Positions 18,757 to 28,001 of a stretch of DNA of 64,000 nt are shown in pieces (position 1 is the first letter of the stretch; the number at the start of each line of letters is the position of its first letter). The position numbers and the translations under genes are program-made. This DNA comes from Marinilactibacillus piezotolerans (GTDB lineage Bacteria; Bacillota; Bacilli; Lactobacillales; Carnobacteriaceae_A). The notes below the pieces were generated by a model. It was not told the DNA's origin. It made no database searches and saw nothing but the letters and a program-made list of their open reading frames with translations. Where the stretch lies: the NCBI RefSeq assembly GCF_900169305.1, contig NZ_FWDP01000004.1, forward strand, positions 1,364,001-1,428,000. The letters are read 5' to 3'.

Positions 18757-19480
18757 TATAGAACACCGTTCCTTTATGGTACTGGACAAATTGTTCCTGA
18801 ACAGCTTTAGAAAGCCGCCTGGATACTGGAACGATTTTTTTGTTGGACAATTCTGCATCCGACTTCAACAATCGCTCAATATGACTCAGGTTTACAACAT
18901 AGCTTCGATGCGTCTGGATAAAGGTATCATCTAACTTATCCAATAGTTCTTTCAGCGTTTGATGAACGATGATCACCTGATCGTTTAAATGGATTTCACA
19001 TTCTCGTTTGTTGACCTCTATGTATAAAATGTCTTCTAGAAACAGTTTGGCTGTTTCTCCGCCGGTTTCAATGGTCATAAACGACTTCGCTGTTGGCTTG
19101 CGGTCCAGATATCGTTGAAAAACGCGTTTGATTTTGTCCACTTCTATCGGTTTCAGAAGATAATCCAGCGCCTGTACATCATATCCTTGAACAGCGTATT
19201 CAGCATAAGCTGTAGCAAAAACGATCGTCAATTCCTGATCGATCTGGCGGATGGACTGCGCGACTTTTAACCCGTCTACCTGCTTCATTTCAATATCCAA
19301 AAAAATCATATTCAAGTCTGGATGCTCTTCTAATTCAAACAGGAAAGCTTCTCCACTTGAAAATGCTGCAATCTGAATAGGCAGTTTCATTTCATCCGCT
19401 GCCTTTTTTAACAATAACGTCATCGTACTAAGCTGGATTGCTTCATCATCTACGATCGCAATATGCACTGTCTCTATCAT
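18749..19480 (-). CDS. LytTR-family response regulator
   Basis: 243 residues. Receiver domain with acidic pocket (VDDE, residues 10-13), the phospho-acceptor Asp in FLDIEMKQ, Thr/Ala in VFATAY and Lys in LLKPIE; then a LytTR DNA-binding domain from about residue 140 (ILYIEVNKRECEIH ... FIQTHRSYVVNL). It should control transcription together with the adjacent GHKL kinase. ATG at 19480 follows AGGAGGG. It sits 28 bases after the unrecognised 193-residue membrane protein, in one apparent operon. Confidence 0.9.
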   Translation of the reverse strand: MIETVHIAIVDDEAIQLSTMTLLLKKAADEMKLPIQIAAFSSGEAFLFELEEHPDLNMIFLDIEMKQVDGLKVAQSIRQIDQELTIVFATAYAEYAVQGYDVQALDYLLKPIEVDKIKRVFQRYLDRKPTAKSFMTIETGGETAKLFLEDILYIEVNKRECEIHLNDQVIIVHQTLKELLDKLDDTFIQTHRSYVVNLSHIERLLKSDAELSNKKIVPVSRRLSKAVQEQFVQYHKGTVFYND

Positions 19481-19508
19481 CTGTCTGCCCTCCTGGTATT
19501 ATGCGCCT

Positions 19509-20090
19509 TTAATATAAATCTGTAAAATACTCTATCTCCATTTCTTCTGTATCTTTTTTTAAAGAGTGGAAGATAACCAGCAAATAAATGATGGCAGCGA
19601 CTTCTAGCAAAGTTCCTGCTACTAAAATTACGGGGCTGCTGAATACGAGGTTCAGCGTCAGCAGCAGCGCAGAAAGTCCTTTTAAAAGAATATAAATGCG
19701 GTCACGGCGGCTGTATTTTTCCACTCCGTATATAAAATCGCGTGCTTGAAACTCAGTTACAGACACTTCAAGAATCTTATGAAAAGCGACTAACTCCATC
19801 ACGGAGAATAAAGTCGGAATAAAGGCCACCAGCGGCAGTGTTTCATACTGACTGCCTGTAAATAAATTGAATGCAGAATAGATAGCAGTCAAAATTACGA
19901 GAGCCAGCAGTGTTCCCTGCGGCAAGTCAAATGATTTTGATGCCGTCTCCGTTTCCATATCCAGATCTGACAGCCCTGAATAAGCAATCAGAAATCCGAC
20001 AAAACCCGGAAGTATGGTGATTGCGCCAAAGTGCAGTTGGATATTCGCAAAAAACACACCCCAGAATAGTTTCTTATATGCTGCTGACAT
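19509..20090 (-). CDS. Unrecognised multi-pass membrane protein
   Basis: 193 residues, about four to five helices, including PGFVGFLIAYSGL, LLALVILTAIYSAF, LLLTLNLVFSS and VAAIIYLLVIF. No family recognised. The start overlaps the preceding stop by one base (TAATG) with GAGGAG seven bases upstream, so it is translated with the 297-residue protein before it. Its place directly ahead of a LytTR/GHKL pair that lacks its own sensor domain makes it a candidate signal receptor or signal-processing partner; this is inference only. Confidence 0.6.
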   Translation of the reverse strand: MSAAYKKLFWGVFFANIQLHFGAITILPGFVGFLIAYSGLSDLDMETETASKSFDLPQGTLLALVILTAIYSAFNLFTGSQYETLPLVAFIPTLFSVMELVAFHKILEVSVTEFQARDFIYGVEKYSRRDRIYILLKGLSALLLTLNLVFSSPVILVAGTLLEVAAIIYLLVIFHSLKKDTEEMEIEYFTDLY

Positions 20091-20983
20091 TACAATGCTC
20101 CTCTCGCTTTTACATATTCCAACAAGTTGAAGAACGTAAATGCTTCTCTGTCCTCTATTTCAAATGTTCGGCTCGTATGCTGCTGACCCTCTGCATCCGT
20201 TAAGGTCAGTTCTGGACGAAGCTTGATTTCAGTAAAGCGGTCCAGAATATTTCTACTACGATTTTCAACCATTTCACTGCTGCCACTGATCGTTTCCCCA
20301 GATTGGAATGTTTTTCCAATCCAGGTTTCTAAGGGCTGGTCGTTTATTTTAAAATTTATCCAGTCAGCATACTTGTCTAAATGCTCAGAATGTATCCCTG
20401 TCAGTGTGACCTCACTTTTCACTTCATAAAAATGACTAGTATCTCCTTCAGAGGTGCTGGTGGAACTAAAGTAGTTGAGCGGCTCTGTATCTAATTGATC
20501 AGGAGAAACAGTATAGAAATTTACTTCCCCTATATCGACAGTCATTGAACTGTTATCACTGAAGAAAAGTTTTACTTGGGTCAAGGTTGTCTGGTCGAAT
20601 TGTTCAGCCCCAAATAGTTCAAGCGGTTGTACATAAACGGTTCGGACAGAATACGGCCCCTTAGTTTCCTCTGGAGTTGGAGTTGAACTCGGACTTATAC
20701 CAAATGGATACTCTGAAGCCTGAACTGCTAAATCCGGTTCCTCTGGAAACTCCACATGAATGACTGTCTTATCTTCAAACGCATTTGTAAGGTATTTCAA
20801 CTCAAATTCCTCGCCATGCGAGTCTAAATCTCCATCTGACAAAACGGTCACTTGCTGCTCATAATAATGTTCAAAAAACAGCGGTTCGTCCAATTTTATG
20901 TAACTTAAAAATAATAAACCTATGATTGCGATGGTTGAGATGATTCCAAGTGTACTCAGAAACAGTCGATTATTCACCTTCAA
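20090..20983 (-). CDS. Unrecognised single-pass membrane protein with large external domain
   Basis: About 297 residues. One N-terminal helix (LGIISTIAIIGLLFLSYI), then about 265 residues rich in Glu, Ser and Thr, beta-strand-like, with a STPTPEETKG stretch. No cysteine pair or catalytic motif is visible. The start codon is probably TTG at 20983, nine bases after GGAG; the longer frame to 20998 begins at another TTG without a site. First gene of the operon that includes the LytTR regulator, with a good promoter at 21056-21084. Confidence 0.6.
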   Translation of the reverse strand: MKVNNRLFLSTLGIISTIAIIGLLFLSYIKLDEPLFFEHYYEQQVTVLSDGDLDSHGEEFELKYLTNAFEDKTVIHVEFPEEPDLAVQASEYPFGISPSSTPTPEETKGPYSVRTVYVQPLELFGAEQFDQTTLTQVKLFFSDNSSMTVDIGEVNFYTVSPDQLDTEPLNYFSSTSTSEGDTSHFYEVKSEVTLTGIHSEHLDKYADWINFKINDQPLETWIGKTFQSGETISGSSEMVENRSRNILDRFTEIKLRPELTLTDAEGQQHTSRTFEIEDREAFTFFNLLEYVKARGAL

Positions 20984-21055
20984 ATTTATTATCTCCAATT
21001 TCTATTATTCGATTCAATTTGTTTCTTATGTATTAACTCCTATTCTCATAGGTAA

Positions 21056-21084
21056 ATTTTATAGAAATTACACGCTTTATGCAA
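21056..21084 (-). promoter_or_regulatory. Sigma-A-type promoter of the LytTR/GHKL operon
   Basis: Minus strand: TTGCAT (21079-21084), 17-base spacer, TAAAAT (21056-21061). It lies about 75 bases ahead of the first start codon and just inside the terminator of the preceding gene. Confidence 0.6.
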
Positions 21085-21108
21085 AGAGACTTTTGATTTT
21101 TTACAAAA

Positions 21109-21156
21109 AAATACAGCATCCGTCTCAGCGGCTCTCACTGATCCAGATACTGTATA
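21109..21156 (-). terminator. Terminator of the YjiH-family gene
   Basis: ATACAGTATC pairs with GATGCTGTAT on the minus strand, followed by TTTTTTTG. Confidence 0.75.
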
Positions 21157-21166
21157 GAATGATTAT

Positions 21167-22525
21167 TTAAAATGAAATAACGCCAATCAAGGATAAGCCG
21201 TAAGTAATGCCCATCAGAATCGGAATTGAAATAACGGTTCTAAAAATAAAGACTTTTACAATATCCCAGAAATTCAGTCCGATTTTTGTTTTGATCAAGA
21301 TCATGCCCGTTTCTGACATGAAGACCAGCTGTGTGAAAGCGAGGACGCCGATAAAGAAACGAGCTGCTTCAGAAGACACATCCGTAATGAATAGTGCCGG
21401 CAGATACATATCTGCAAATCCTGCTAGAGATGCTGGTGCCATCTGGCTGGCTACTTCTGAACTGAAACCGATCCAGTCATAGACATAAAACAGCGGAGCA
21501 CTAATGATGTCGAAAAACGGCGTGTACTCTGCGATAATCAGTGAAATCGTTCCAACTGCCATAATGATCGGCAAAAAACTGACGTAAATATTAATGATAT
21601 TTTTAACGGCTTCTTTTAAAGCTCCACCGACTGTGGAAGAATCTGCCTGTTCGATCGCTGATTCGTAAGCATGTTTGAACTTCGATTTACCTTCCGGCGT
21701 CTCTGCCGTTTTCGGTTCTTTCCCTTGATAGTAGGTTGCCGGGAACTTCTTCCACGGCAATCTCGCTGTGATAAATGCCAGTATCAGTGTCACCACTAAA
21801 ATTGAACCGTAAAAGATTGGAAAAATAGAGCTGAACCCCAGCTCCTGTGCCACTGCAGCCGCAAAAGCGATCCCTACGACCGAAAAACTAGTCGATATCA
21901 CATAAGCTTCTCTTCTGCTGTAGTACCCTCTCTGATATTGATTATCCGTCACGACGATGCCAATCGTTCCATCTCCTACGAAAGAGGCAATAGCATCAAT
22001 CGTTGAGAAGCCGGGTACTTTAAAGACTTTTTCCATAACCGGTCCCAGAATCACACCCAAGAATTCAACGATCCCAAAATGTGTCAGTAAAGGCAGTGCC
22101 AGCAGACCGACTAAAAACGTAATGTATAAGGTCGTCAACAGACCGCCCTCTCCAGCCATGGTTCCACCGGTTCCCGGATCTAAAATGACACTTCCGACGC
22201 CCGTTTGCAGGAACCATTTATTGATCACCATCAGATATAAGAAAGACCCGAGTATCCGCAACACCACATTCAAAGGAGATGCTTTAAATACCGAATTCAG
22301 ATATTTGCTTTTCGAGGTATAAAATAGAAAAATGATTGTTCCCAGCAAAACGATCCAAGCACTGATTTGAGTGAATAAAATAAAGGCATTAAAGATATTC
22401 TCCGTAATAAAGTCAATGATATGCGAGATCATAATGCTGCTTTCGCCGCCGATTTCAAACGGAACCAGGAAAAAGATAAGTCCGAGTAAAGATAAAAAGA
22501 TAAATTTAAATGTATTTTTAGTCAC
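21167..22525 (-). CDS. YjiH-family membrane protein with nucleoside-recognition (Gate) domains
   Basis: About 452 residues with around ten helices. The block FSTIDAIASFVGDGTIGIVV and the later SLAGFADMYLPALFI are typical Gate-domain segments shared with nucleoside transporters and YjiH proteins; the family is thought to be a transporter, but the substrate is not established. The start is taken as GTG at 22525 (MTKNTFK), eight bases after GGAGG; the TTG at 22540 overlaps that site and cannot use it. A single-gene unit ending in a strong terminator. Confidence 0.72.
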   Translation of the reverse strand: MTKNTFKFIFLSLLGLIFFLVPFEIGGESSIMISHIIDFITENIFNAFILFTQISAWIVLLGTIIFLFYTSKSKYLNSVFKASPLNVVLRILGSFLYLMVINKWFLQTGVGSVILDPGTGGTMAGEGGLLTTLYITFLVGLLALPLLTHFGIVEFLGVILGPVMEKVFKVPGFSTIDAIASFVGDGTIGIVVTDNQYQRGYYSRREAYVISTSFSVVGIAFAAAVAQELGFSSIFPIFYGSILVVTLILAFITARLPWKKFPATYYQGKEPKTAETPEGKSKFKHAYESAIEQADSSTVGGALKEAVKNIINIYVSFLPIIMAVGTISLIIAEYTPFFDIISAPLFYVYDWIGFSSEVASQMAPASLAGFADMYLPALFITDVSSEAARFFIGVLAFTQLVFMSETGMILIKTKIGLNFWDIVKVFIFRTVISIPILMGITYGLSLIGVISF

Positions 22526-22730
22526 TTGTATGTCCTCCAATTTACAGCGATTCTTAGATTAGCATATTTGGATACACAATACAATAAACCCGCTTATTTA
22601 TACATTAATTACATGCATAAATGAATATTACTCTTATTAATATGAATATTTATTTTCATTTGAGCTGTTTACAAACCGTCTCATTTTAAATTTTAAGCAC
22701 TTTGCTTCCGCCAGTACATGAAACTTAATT

Positions 22731-22772
22731 AAAAGGAGCCACTTCTCATAGACTGAGAAGCAGCTCCTTAAC
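22731..22772 (-). terminator. Terminator of copA
   Basis: AAGGAGC ... CTTCTC pairs with GAGAAG ... GCTCCTT, followed on the minus strand by TTTTAATT; 20 bases after the copA stop. Confidence 0.75.
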
Positions 22773-22790
22773 CGCTCTTTACGCTATATG

Positions 22791-25241
22791 TTATGCTTTA
22801 AATCGTTTCAATCTTAGTGCATTCAACAATACAGATACTGAACTGAAGCTCATTGCAGCTCCGGCAATCATCGGATTCAATAATGGTCCTCCGAATGCAT
22901 AGAGGATACCCATTGCGACCGGGATTCCAAGTACATTATAAGCAAATGCCCAGAATAGGTTTTCTCTGATATTCTTGATCGTCGCACGGCTGAGCTCGAT
23001 TGCTGTCGGTACGTCCATCAGGTCGCTTCTCATCAAAACGATATCCGCTGATTCTATTGCAACATCTGTACCTGAACCGATTGCAATTCCGATGTCCGCT
23101 TGCGCTAATGCCGGTGCATCATTGATACCATCTCCGACCATTGCCACATGTATCCCTTCGCTTTGAAGTTTTTGTACTTCGTTGGCTTTATCTTCAGGCA
23201 AGACTTCACTGAATACGCGGTCGATGCCGACTTGTTTGGCAATTGCGTTTGCAGTCCCTTTGTTGTCGCCGGTAATCATCGCTACTTGAATACCCATTTT
23301 ATGCAGTTTTTCGATTGCTTGGACACTGTGTTCTTTGATCGTGTCGGCTACTGCAACGATCCCAATCAGTTGACCGTCCGCTGCGATAAACATAGGCGTT
23401 TTTCCTTCAGCTGCCAGATGATCAGATGCTGCTTGTGAATCCAATAGATCGATGTTGTTTTCTGTGATCAGTTTTTTGTTTCCTAACAGCAAGTCTTGCT
23501 TTCCAACGGTTACTTTGATGCCTTGTCCTGGAATTGCATTAAAGTTCTTCACTGACTCTAACCGCAAGCCGCGTTCTCTGGCCCCTTCTACAATTGCTTC
23601 ACCAAGCGGGTGTTCAGAACCTGTTTCTGCAGAAGCCGCTAATGCCAATACCTCTTCTTGGCTATACCCATTGTAGTTGAGGATATCTGTCACAACAGGC
23701 TTACCTTCTGTGATCGTTCCGGTTTTATCAAATACAATCGTTTGGACTTTCTGGGTAGATTCCAGCGCATCTCCGCTTTTGATCAAGACACCGTTTTCTG
23801 CTCCTTTGCCCGTTCCGACCATGATTGCTGTCGGTGTTGCCAGTCCAAGTGCACAAGGACAAGCGATCACCAGTACAGAGATCGTGATCGTCAAGGCAAA
23901 TACCCAAGACTCTTGTCCTAAAAAGAACCAGGCAAGCCCAGAGAGAATCGCTAAGCCAATAACGATCGGTACAAATACACCAGATACTTTATCTGCCAGC
24001 TGTGCAATCGGTGCTTTTGATCCTTGTGCTTCTTCTACTAGTTGAATGATTTGAGATAACGTGGTGTCTTTTCCGACTTTTGTTGCTTTGAATTTGAACG
24101 AGCCGGTTTTATTGATGCTGGCACCGACGACATTATCTCCTTCATTCTTTTCTACAGGTAGACTTTCTCCAGTGATCATCGATTCGTCTACTGCAGATAT
24201 ACCTTCAACGATCACACCATCGACTGGAATTTTCTCTCCTGGTCGAACAATCACGATGTCGTCTGTCATCACTTGATCAATGCCGATCTCTATCTCTTGA
24301 CCGTCACGGACAACTTTGGCTGTCTTTGGTGCTAAGTCCATCAGTTTCTTGATAGCTTCAGAAGTTTTGCCCTTTGAGACGGCTTCAAAATATTTCCCTA
24401 AAGTAATCAGCGTTAGGATAACAGCGGCTGATTCATAATACAGGCTCATCGCAAAATGATTGTCTCCCATGTAAATCAAGATTGTGCCGTATAAACTGTA
24501 TAGAAATGCGGCACTTGTTCCCAATGCAACCAGAGAGTCCATATTGGGATGACCTTTAAATAGATTTCTAAATCCATTTGTAAAGAAAGAACGCCCGAAA
24601 TACATGACCGGCAGTGTCAAAATCAATTGTGTGGTCGCAAAAGCGGTACTTTGTTCCATAGGATGTAAAAATCCCGGAATCGGCAGTCCAATCATTTCTC
24701 CCATTGCAATATAAAGAAGCGGTACGGTAAAAATGGCTGACCAGAAGAAACGGGTCCACATCTCTTTTATATGCGCTTGCTTCTTGTCTGCTTGTTCTTC
24801 TCCTGCTTCTTTGTTTTCTTCCAGATCGATTGCTTCATAGCCGGCATCTTTGACTGCTTTCATGATATCTGCATTTGATACGGCTTCTGTATCATATTCT
24901 ACATTCATTTTTTCTGTTGCCAAGTTGACTGAGGCACTGCTGACGCCGCCTAATTTATTGACGCTTTTTTCAACCGTCTGCGCACAAGATGCACAAGTCA
25001 TCCCTTCAATCTCATAACTGCGGCTTACCGTATTTTTACTGGCTTTATAACCTGCATCTTTGACCGCTTGTTCGATTTCTTGATTTGAAAGAGTGTCTGT
25101 ATCGTAAGCTACACTCATTTTTTCTGTTGCCAGATTGACGTTGACCGAGTCGACACCTTTTAACTTTGCTACCGACTTTTCAACTGTTTGCGCACAAGAT
25201 GCGCAGGTCATACCATCTATTTCATAGGTATCTTTGTACAT
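22791..25241 (-). CDS. copA: Copper-exporting P1B-type ATPase CopA
   Basis: 816 residues. Two N-terminal heavy-metal domains (each with GMTCASC, near residues 10 and 84), the translocation motif CPCALG in transmembrane helix 6, phosphorylation motif [15 protein letters not shown] in the nucleotide domain and [10 protein letters not shown] in the hinge. CPC and the two HMA domains assign it to Cu+ efflux rather than Zn/Cd. ATG at 25241 follows GAGGAGG. Divergent from an XRE regulator. Two cop boxes in the promoter indicate control by a CopY-type repressor, although none is encoded here; no copZ chaperone gene is adjacent either. Confidence 0.95.
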   Translation of the reverse strand: MYKDTYEIDGMTCASCAQTVEKSVAKLKGVDSVNVNLATEKMSVAYDTDTLSNQEIEQAVKDAGYKASKNTVSRSYEIEGMTCASCAQTVEKSVNKLGGVSSASVNLATEKMNVEYDTEAVSNADIMKAVKDAGYEAIDLEENKEAGEEQADKKQAHIKEMWTRFFWSAIFTVPLLYIAMGEMIGLPIPGFLHPMEQSTAFATTQLILTLPVMYFGRSFFTNGFRNLFKGHPNMDSLVALGTSAAFLYSLYGTILIYMGDNHFAMSLYYESAAVILTLITLGKYFEAVSKGKTSEAIKKLMDLAPKTAKVVRDGQEIEIGIDQVMTDDIVIVRPGEKIPVDGVIVEGISAVDESMITGESLPVEKNEGDNVVGASINKTGSFKFKATKVGKDTTLSQIIQLVEEAQGSKAPIAQLADKVSGVFVPIVIGLAILSGLAWFFLGQESWVFALTITISVLVIACPCALGLATPTAIMVGTGKGAENGVLIKSGDALESTQKVQTIVFDKTGTITEGKPVVTDILNYNGYSQEEVLALAASAETGSEHPLGEAIVEGARERGLRLESVKNFNAIPGQGIKVTVGKQDLLLGNKKLITENNIDLLDSQAASDHLAAEGKTPMFIAADGQLIGIVAVADTIKEHSVQAIEKLHKMGIQVAMITGDNKGTANAIAKQVGIDRVFSEVLPEDKANEVQKLQSEGIHVAMVGDGINDAPALAQADIGIAIGSGTDVAIESADIVLMRSDLMDVPTAIELSRATIKNIRENLFWAFAYNVLGIPVAMGILYAFGGPLLNPMIAGAAMSFSSVSVLLNALRLKRFKA

Positions 25242-25293
25242 AAGAGTTCCTCCTCTATTTTCAAAAACATAACAATATTTAATTATTGACGTT

Positions 25294-25303
25294 TACACTT
25301 GTA
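25294..25303. promoter_or_regulatory. cop box (CopY-type operator) 1
   Basis: TACACTTGTA fits the TACAnnTGTA operator of CopY repressors. It lies downstream of the copA -10 element, where a bound repressor would block transcription. Confidence 0.7.
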
Positions 25304-25319
25304 ATCTTTGTATAAGTAA

Positions 25320-25348
25320 ACTATATCATACTTGTTTACATATGTAAA
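25320..25348 (-). promoter_or_regulatory. copA promoter
   Basis: Minus strand: TTTACA (25343-25348), 17 bases, TATAGT (25320-25325). Its -35 is overlapped by the second cop box. Confidence 0.65.
25337..25346. promoter_or_regulatory. cop box (CopY-type operator) 2
   Basis: TACATATGTA, inside the longer palindrome GTTTACATATGTAAAC, fits TACAnnTGTA and overlaps the copA -35. Confidence 0.72.
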
Positions 25349-25393
25349 CACATAAAGTTTAATTTTTAAATTTATAAATATGTAATATATACC

Positions 25394-25439
25394 TTGCAAA
25401 ATGTAATGTATAGTGTACAATGTAAATTATACATTACAT
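25394..25439 (+). promoter_or_regulatory. Promoter and inverted-repeat operator of the XRE regulator gene
   Basis: TTGCAA (25394-25399), 16 bases, TACAAT (25416-25421). A perfect 12-bp inverted repeat, ATGTAATGTATA (25401-25412) and TATACATTACAT (25428-25439), brackets the -10. Autoregulation by the downstream repressor is likely. Confidence 0.6.
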
Positions 25440-25458
25440 TGGAGGAGTGATTGAATTT

Positions 25459-25683
25459 GTGGAAAATCATTTAAAGAGTGCACGCGCAGCCGTTAACCTG
25501 ACGCAACAGCAGTTAGCGGAAAAAGCAGGTGTAACTCGTCAGACAATCAGTTTGATTGAAAAAGGAAGTTATAACCCGACGCTAAAGTTATGCCTGAACA
25601 TTTGTCACATCGTCAATAAAACATTGGACGAACTTTTCTGGATAAACGAGGAGGAATGGAAAAATGAAGAAAATCACGGATGA
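25459..25683 (+). CDS. XRE-family transcriptional regulator
   Basis: About 74 residues, almost entirely a Cro/CI helix-turn-helix: LTQQQLAEKAGVTRQTISLIEKGSYNPTL, quoted here as the recognition part VTRQTISLIEKG. This short type (YozG-like) commonly precedes a small membrane protein. Start taken as GTG at 25459, eleven bases after GGAGGAG; the GTG at 25447 overlaps that site. The next reading frame begins inside this gene's end (25664), so the two are coupled. It is not a CopY homologue, so it probably does not control copA. Confidence 0.8.
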   Translation: MENHLKSARAAVNLTQQQLAEKAGVTRQTISLIEKGSYNPTLKLCLNICHIVNKTLDELFWINEEEWKNEENHG

Positions 25684-26136
25684 GCGACTTATACTAAAAA
25701 ACTTAAAGCAGATCAAAGTGTTGTTTATTATCCAACTATTGGGAATCTTAGGGATACTTAGTTACGACTTGATCACTAGAGGGTTCAGTGAAATGACAGA
25801 TCGACCTTTGTTTTTTTGTTAGTGGTAATGGGAGTTGTAGCTGCTTATCAATCAATGACGGTTAGTGTAGAACAAGAACAGGAGGATATCTCTCCTAAAA
25901 AAGGGCTTAAAGCCACTTTGATTATTATCATTCTAATTGCGATCGCCAGTGGGATGCTCAATTCCGCAATTGATGGCTATAGCATGATGAACACCTTCGT
26001 TATGCCGGGTATATTGTTTATCTGCTGTATTATCCCTGCTTATTACGTTTTTCGTTTAAGAAAAAAAGAGATGACGAACTGGATGATGATTAAAAGACAC
26101 GTTAACATAAAGGTAGCATTCTTTTTGGTATACTAG
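25664..26136 (+). pseudogene. Frameshifted small membrane protein (XRE partner)
   Basis: ATG at 25664 opens a frame (MKKITDERLILKNL ... DLITRG ... DRPLFF) that stops at TAG around 25819, directly after a run of seven T. One extra T restores a continuous frame: FFLLVVMGVVAAYQ and on to 26136, giving about 157 residues with four helices. The composite resembles the DUF6773/DUF3169-type membrane proteins that sit behind YozG-like regulators. Explanations: real decay, slippage-based phase variation at T7, or a sequencing error. A TTG at the second fragment has no good ribosome site. Confidence 0.65.
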
Positions 26137-26177
26137 ATAAAACAGCTAGTAAAACAATTAGTAAGGATGAATATGTT

Positions 26178-27020
26178 ATGTATGAATCTATTTTAGCTAT
26201 TACCGGTCCAACTTCTGGTATTGGACAAGCAGCAGTCAAAGTACTAGTAAAGCAGTATGACCGTGTTCTGCTGTTGTGCAGAAATCTCACTAAGGGAGAA
26301 GCGTTAAAGAAGGCGTTATTTGAAATCAATCCGCAAGCAAGAGTCGACTTGATTGAGTGTGACTTGAGTGATTTATCTTCTGTCAAAACAGCTGCAGCAA
26401 CGATTCATAAACAAGTGAATCACATCGACTGTCTGATCAATAATGCCGGCATGGTCTCTACAACAAAAAGAGAAAGCAGCGATGGTTATGAGCTGATGAT
26501 GGCAACAAACTATCTTGGACCGTTTTTACTTACGCATGAATTGCTGCCGCTGGTTATGAATAGTGAAAGCAATCAGGTCATTGTGGTGTCCTCCGGAGCT
26601 TATAAATTCGCTCCTATGAAACGGCCGTTTTTCAGTCCAAAGTCTTTCAACCCGATCACTGGATACGGAAAGTCTAAGCTGGGAACATTGTACCTAGCCC
26701 AAGAACTGCATGAGATGTATTCGCAAAAAGGGTTGAAGGTAACAGCCGTCCACCCGGGTATGGTCAAGACGAATATCGGTCGGGATAATGTGAGTGAGTG
26801 GCTGGGGAATCTGGTCTTTCGAATGCTGGACCCCTTTTTCGTGACGGTTGAAGAAGGTGCGCAATCGGTCGTTTCAGCTGTCCGGCATCCAGAGATTTAT
26901 GCGGGTATTTATTCTGACGAAGGAACAGTCGCAGCTGTTACAAAGCATGGCAGCGACTTTCAGATGCGCAGATTATTTATTGACGCAACACTAAAAGAAC
27001 TAAACTTGATAGCACTATAG
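26178..27020 (+). CDS. Short-chain dehydrogenase/reductase
   Basis: 280 residues, cytoplasmic. Rossmann cofactor motif TGPTSGIG (residues 9-16), NNAG, a Ser in VVVSSGAYK and the catalytic YGKSK (Tyr and Lys four apart). The RN in LLCRN after the second strand favours NADP(H). The overall form is closest to retinol dehydrogenase/WW-oxidoreductase-like SDRs; substrate unknown. ATG at 26178 with AAGGA upstream. Single gene ended by a strong hairpin. Confidence 0.85.
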   Translation: MYESILAITGPTSGIGQAAVKVLVKQYDRVLLLCRNLTKGEALKKALFEINPQARVDLIECDLSDLSSVKTAAATIHKQVNHIDCLINNAGMVSTTKRESSDGYELMMATNYLGPFLLTHELLPLVMNSESNQVIVVSSGAYKFAPMKRPFFSPKSFNPITGYGKSKLGTLYLAQELHEMYSQKGLKVTAVHPGMVKTNIGRDNVSEWLGNLVFRMLDPFFVTVEEGAQSVVSAVRHPEIYAGIYSDEGTVAAVTKHGSDFQMRRLFIDATLKELNLIAL

Positions 27021-27043
27021 CATTATAAAAATCTGTCCATAAA

Positions 27044-27092
27044 AAAGACCACCAAACATTAGCGTATCGCCTAATCTTTGGTGGTCTCTTTC
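27044..27092. terminator. Terminator between convergent SDR and PHP genes
   Basis: AGACCACCAAA pairs with TTTGGTGGTCT; A-run before and TCTTTCT after. Confidence 0.8.
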
Positions 27093-27169
27093 TACTCTTT
27101 ATCTTATTATACAGCCACTCAAGAAGAACAACAGCTAACAGATATTCTTCGCTGCAACGAAAATGTCTG

Positions 27170-27988
27170 TTAACTAAAGGCTTTTAGAGGAGTATGTTTT
27201 AAAGCCACTTTCTCATATAACGAAGCCACGCCTCTATCATCTAAAGACGTTTTAATCAGTTTTTTGACCAAGCTGGCAGATTTCACTTTCAGATTTAATT
27301 CTGGTGAAACATGGACTCTGTAGTCTCCTGATTTGATCATATCTTTCAGATCATTGATTGTTTCGCATTCGCGACTGCTTTCATTGTAAACAGATCCATA
27401 CTGAAGATACTGATGTGTGTCGCTTCCGCCGACGATCGGCATATCCAGCTGTGCCGCAAAAGCTTCCAGTTCTTCAATATAAGGATGCTGACCTTGTGCA
27501 TATAGGTCTCTTCCATTCAAATCAAAAGCATCTAGACGTTTCAGTTGCTCTGGATCATGATGCGTCAGCGGCGTGCTTGTTCTCAATGGATGTCCGCCCA
27601 CTCTTAAAGTATTATATTCATCTGCCAGGTCCATCAATGCTTTAAATGGGATAAAATCGGGCTTTCTTTCATACTCAGACAGGCGTTTTCTCATATTGAC
27701 AATTTCTCCCCGCTCTGCAACGATCAATATGTGTCCCACTTCTTTTACATCGACTTCCATACCAGCGAAGACTTTGAGTCCATTAACATCATAGTATTCA
27801 TTTACATACGGATAATTCGCCTCTAAATAGTCGTACGTGTCCATCGTCTGAAAAGTGTTGAAATGTTCTGTCATACAGATAGCTGTTAATCCGGCAGCTT
27901 TTGCTTCCTTCAGCATATCTTCAAAATAATCCGGCATAAACCGAGAAATTTTTGCTACTTTTACGTGCGTATGAAAATCTATATTCAT
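27170..27988 (-). CDS. PHP-domain metal-dependent phosphoesterase-like protein
   Basis: About 272 residues, cytoplasmic. Metal ligands typical of PHP proteins are visible: DFHTH at residues 4-8, TEHFN near 42, GMEVDVKE near 75, GGHPLR near 131, and GSDTH near 198. Members hydrolyse phosphate esters such as histidinol phosphate, or act as exonucleases; the specific substrate here is unknown. ATG at 27988 follows AAGGAG by seven bases; the longer frame upstream has no site. It lies 13 bases behind ecfT and is probably the last gene of the ECF transporter operon, suggesting it processes the imported molecule. Confidence 0.75.
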   Translation of the reverse strand: MNIDFHTHVKVAKISRFMPDYFEDMLKEAKAAGLTAICMTEHFNTFQTMDTYDYLEANYPYVNEYYDVNGLKVFAGMEVDVKEVGHILIVAERGEIVNMRKRLSEYERKPDFIPFKALMDLADEYNTLRVGGHPLRTSTPLTHHDPEQLKRLDAFDLNGRDLYAQGQHPYIEELEAFAAQLDMPIVGGSDTHQYLQYGSVYNESSRECETINDLKDMIKSGDYRVHVSPELNLKVKSASLVKKLIKTSLDDRGVASLYEKVALKHTPLKAFS

Positions 27989-28001
27989 TTGAAAACTCCT
28001 T

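Noticed and set aside
22957-24276. Several + strand frames opposite copA
   Set aside because: Shadows of the strongly conserved CopA reading frame.
25459-25683. XRE protein as the copper regulator
   Set aside because: It lacks the metal-binding Cys of CopY, and its own inverted repeat (25401-25439) is unlike the cop boxes at copA.
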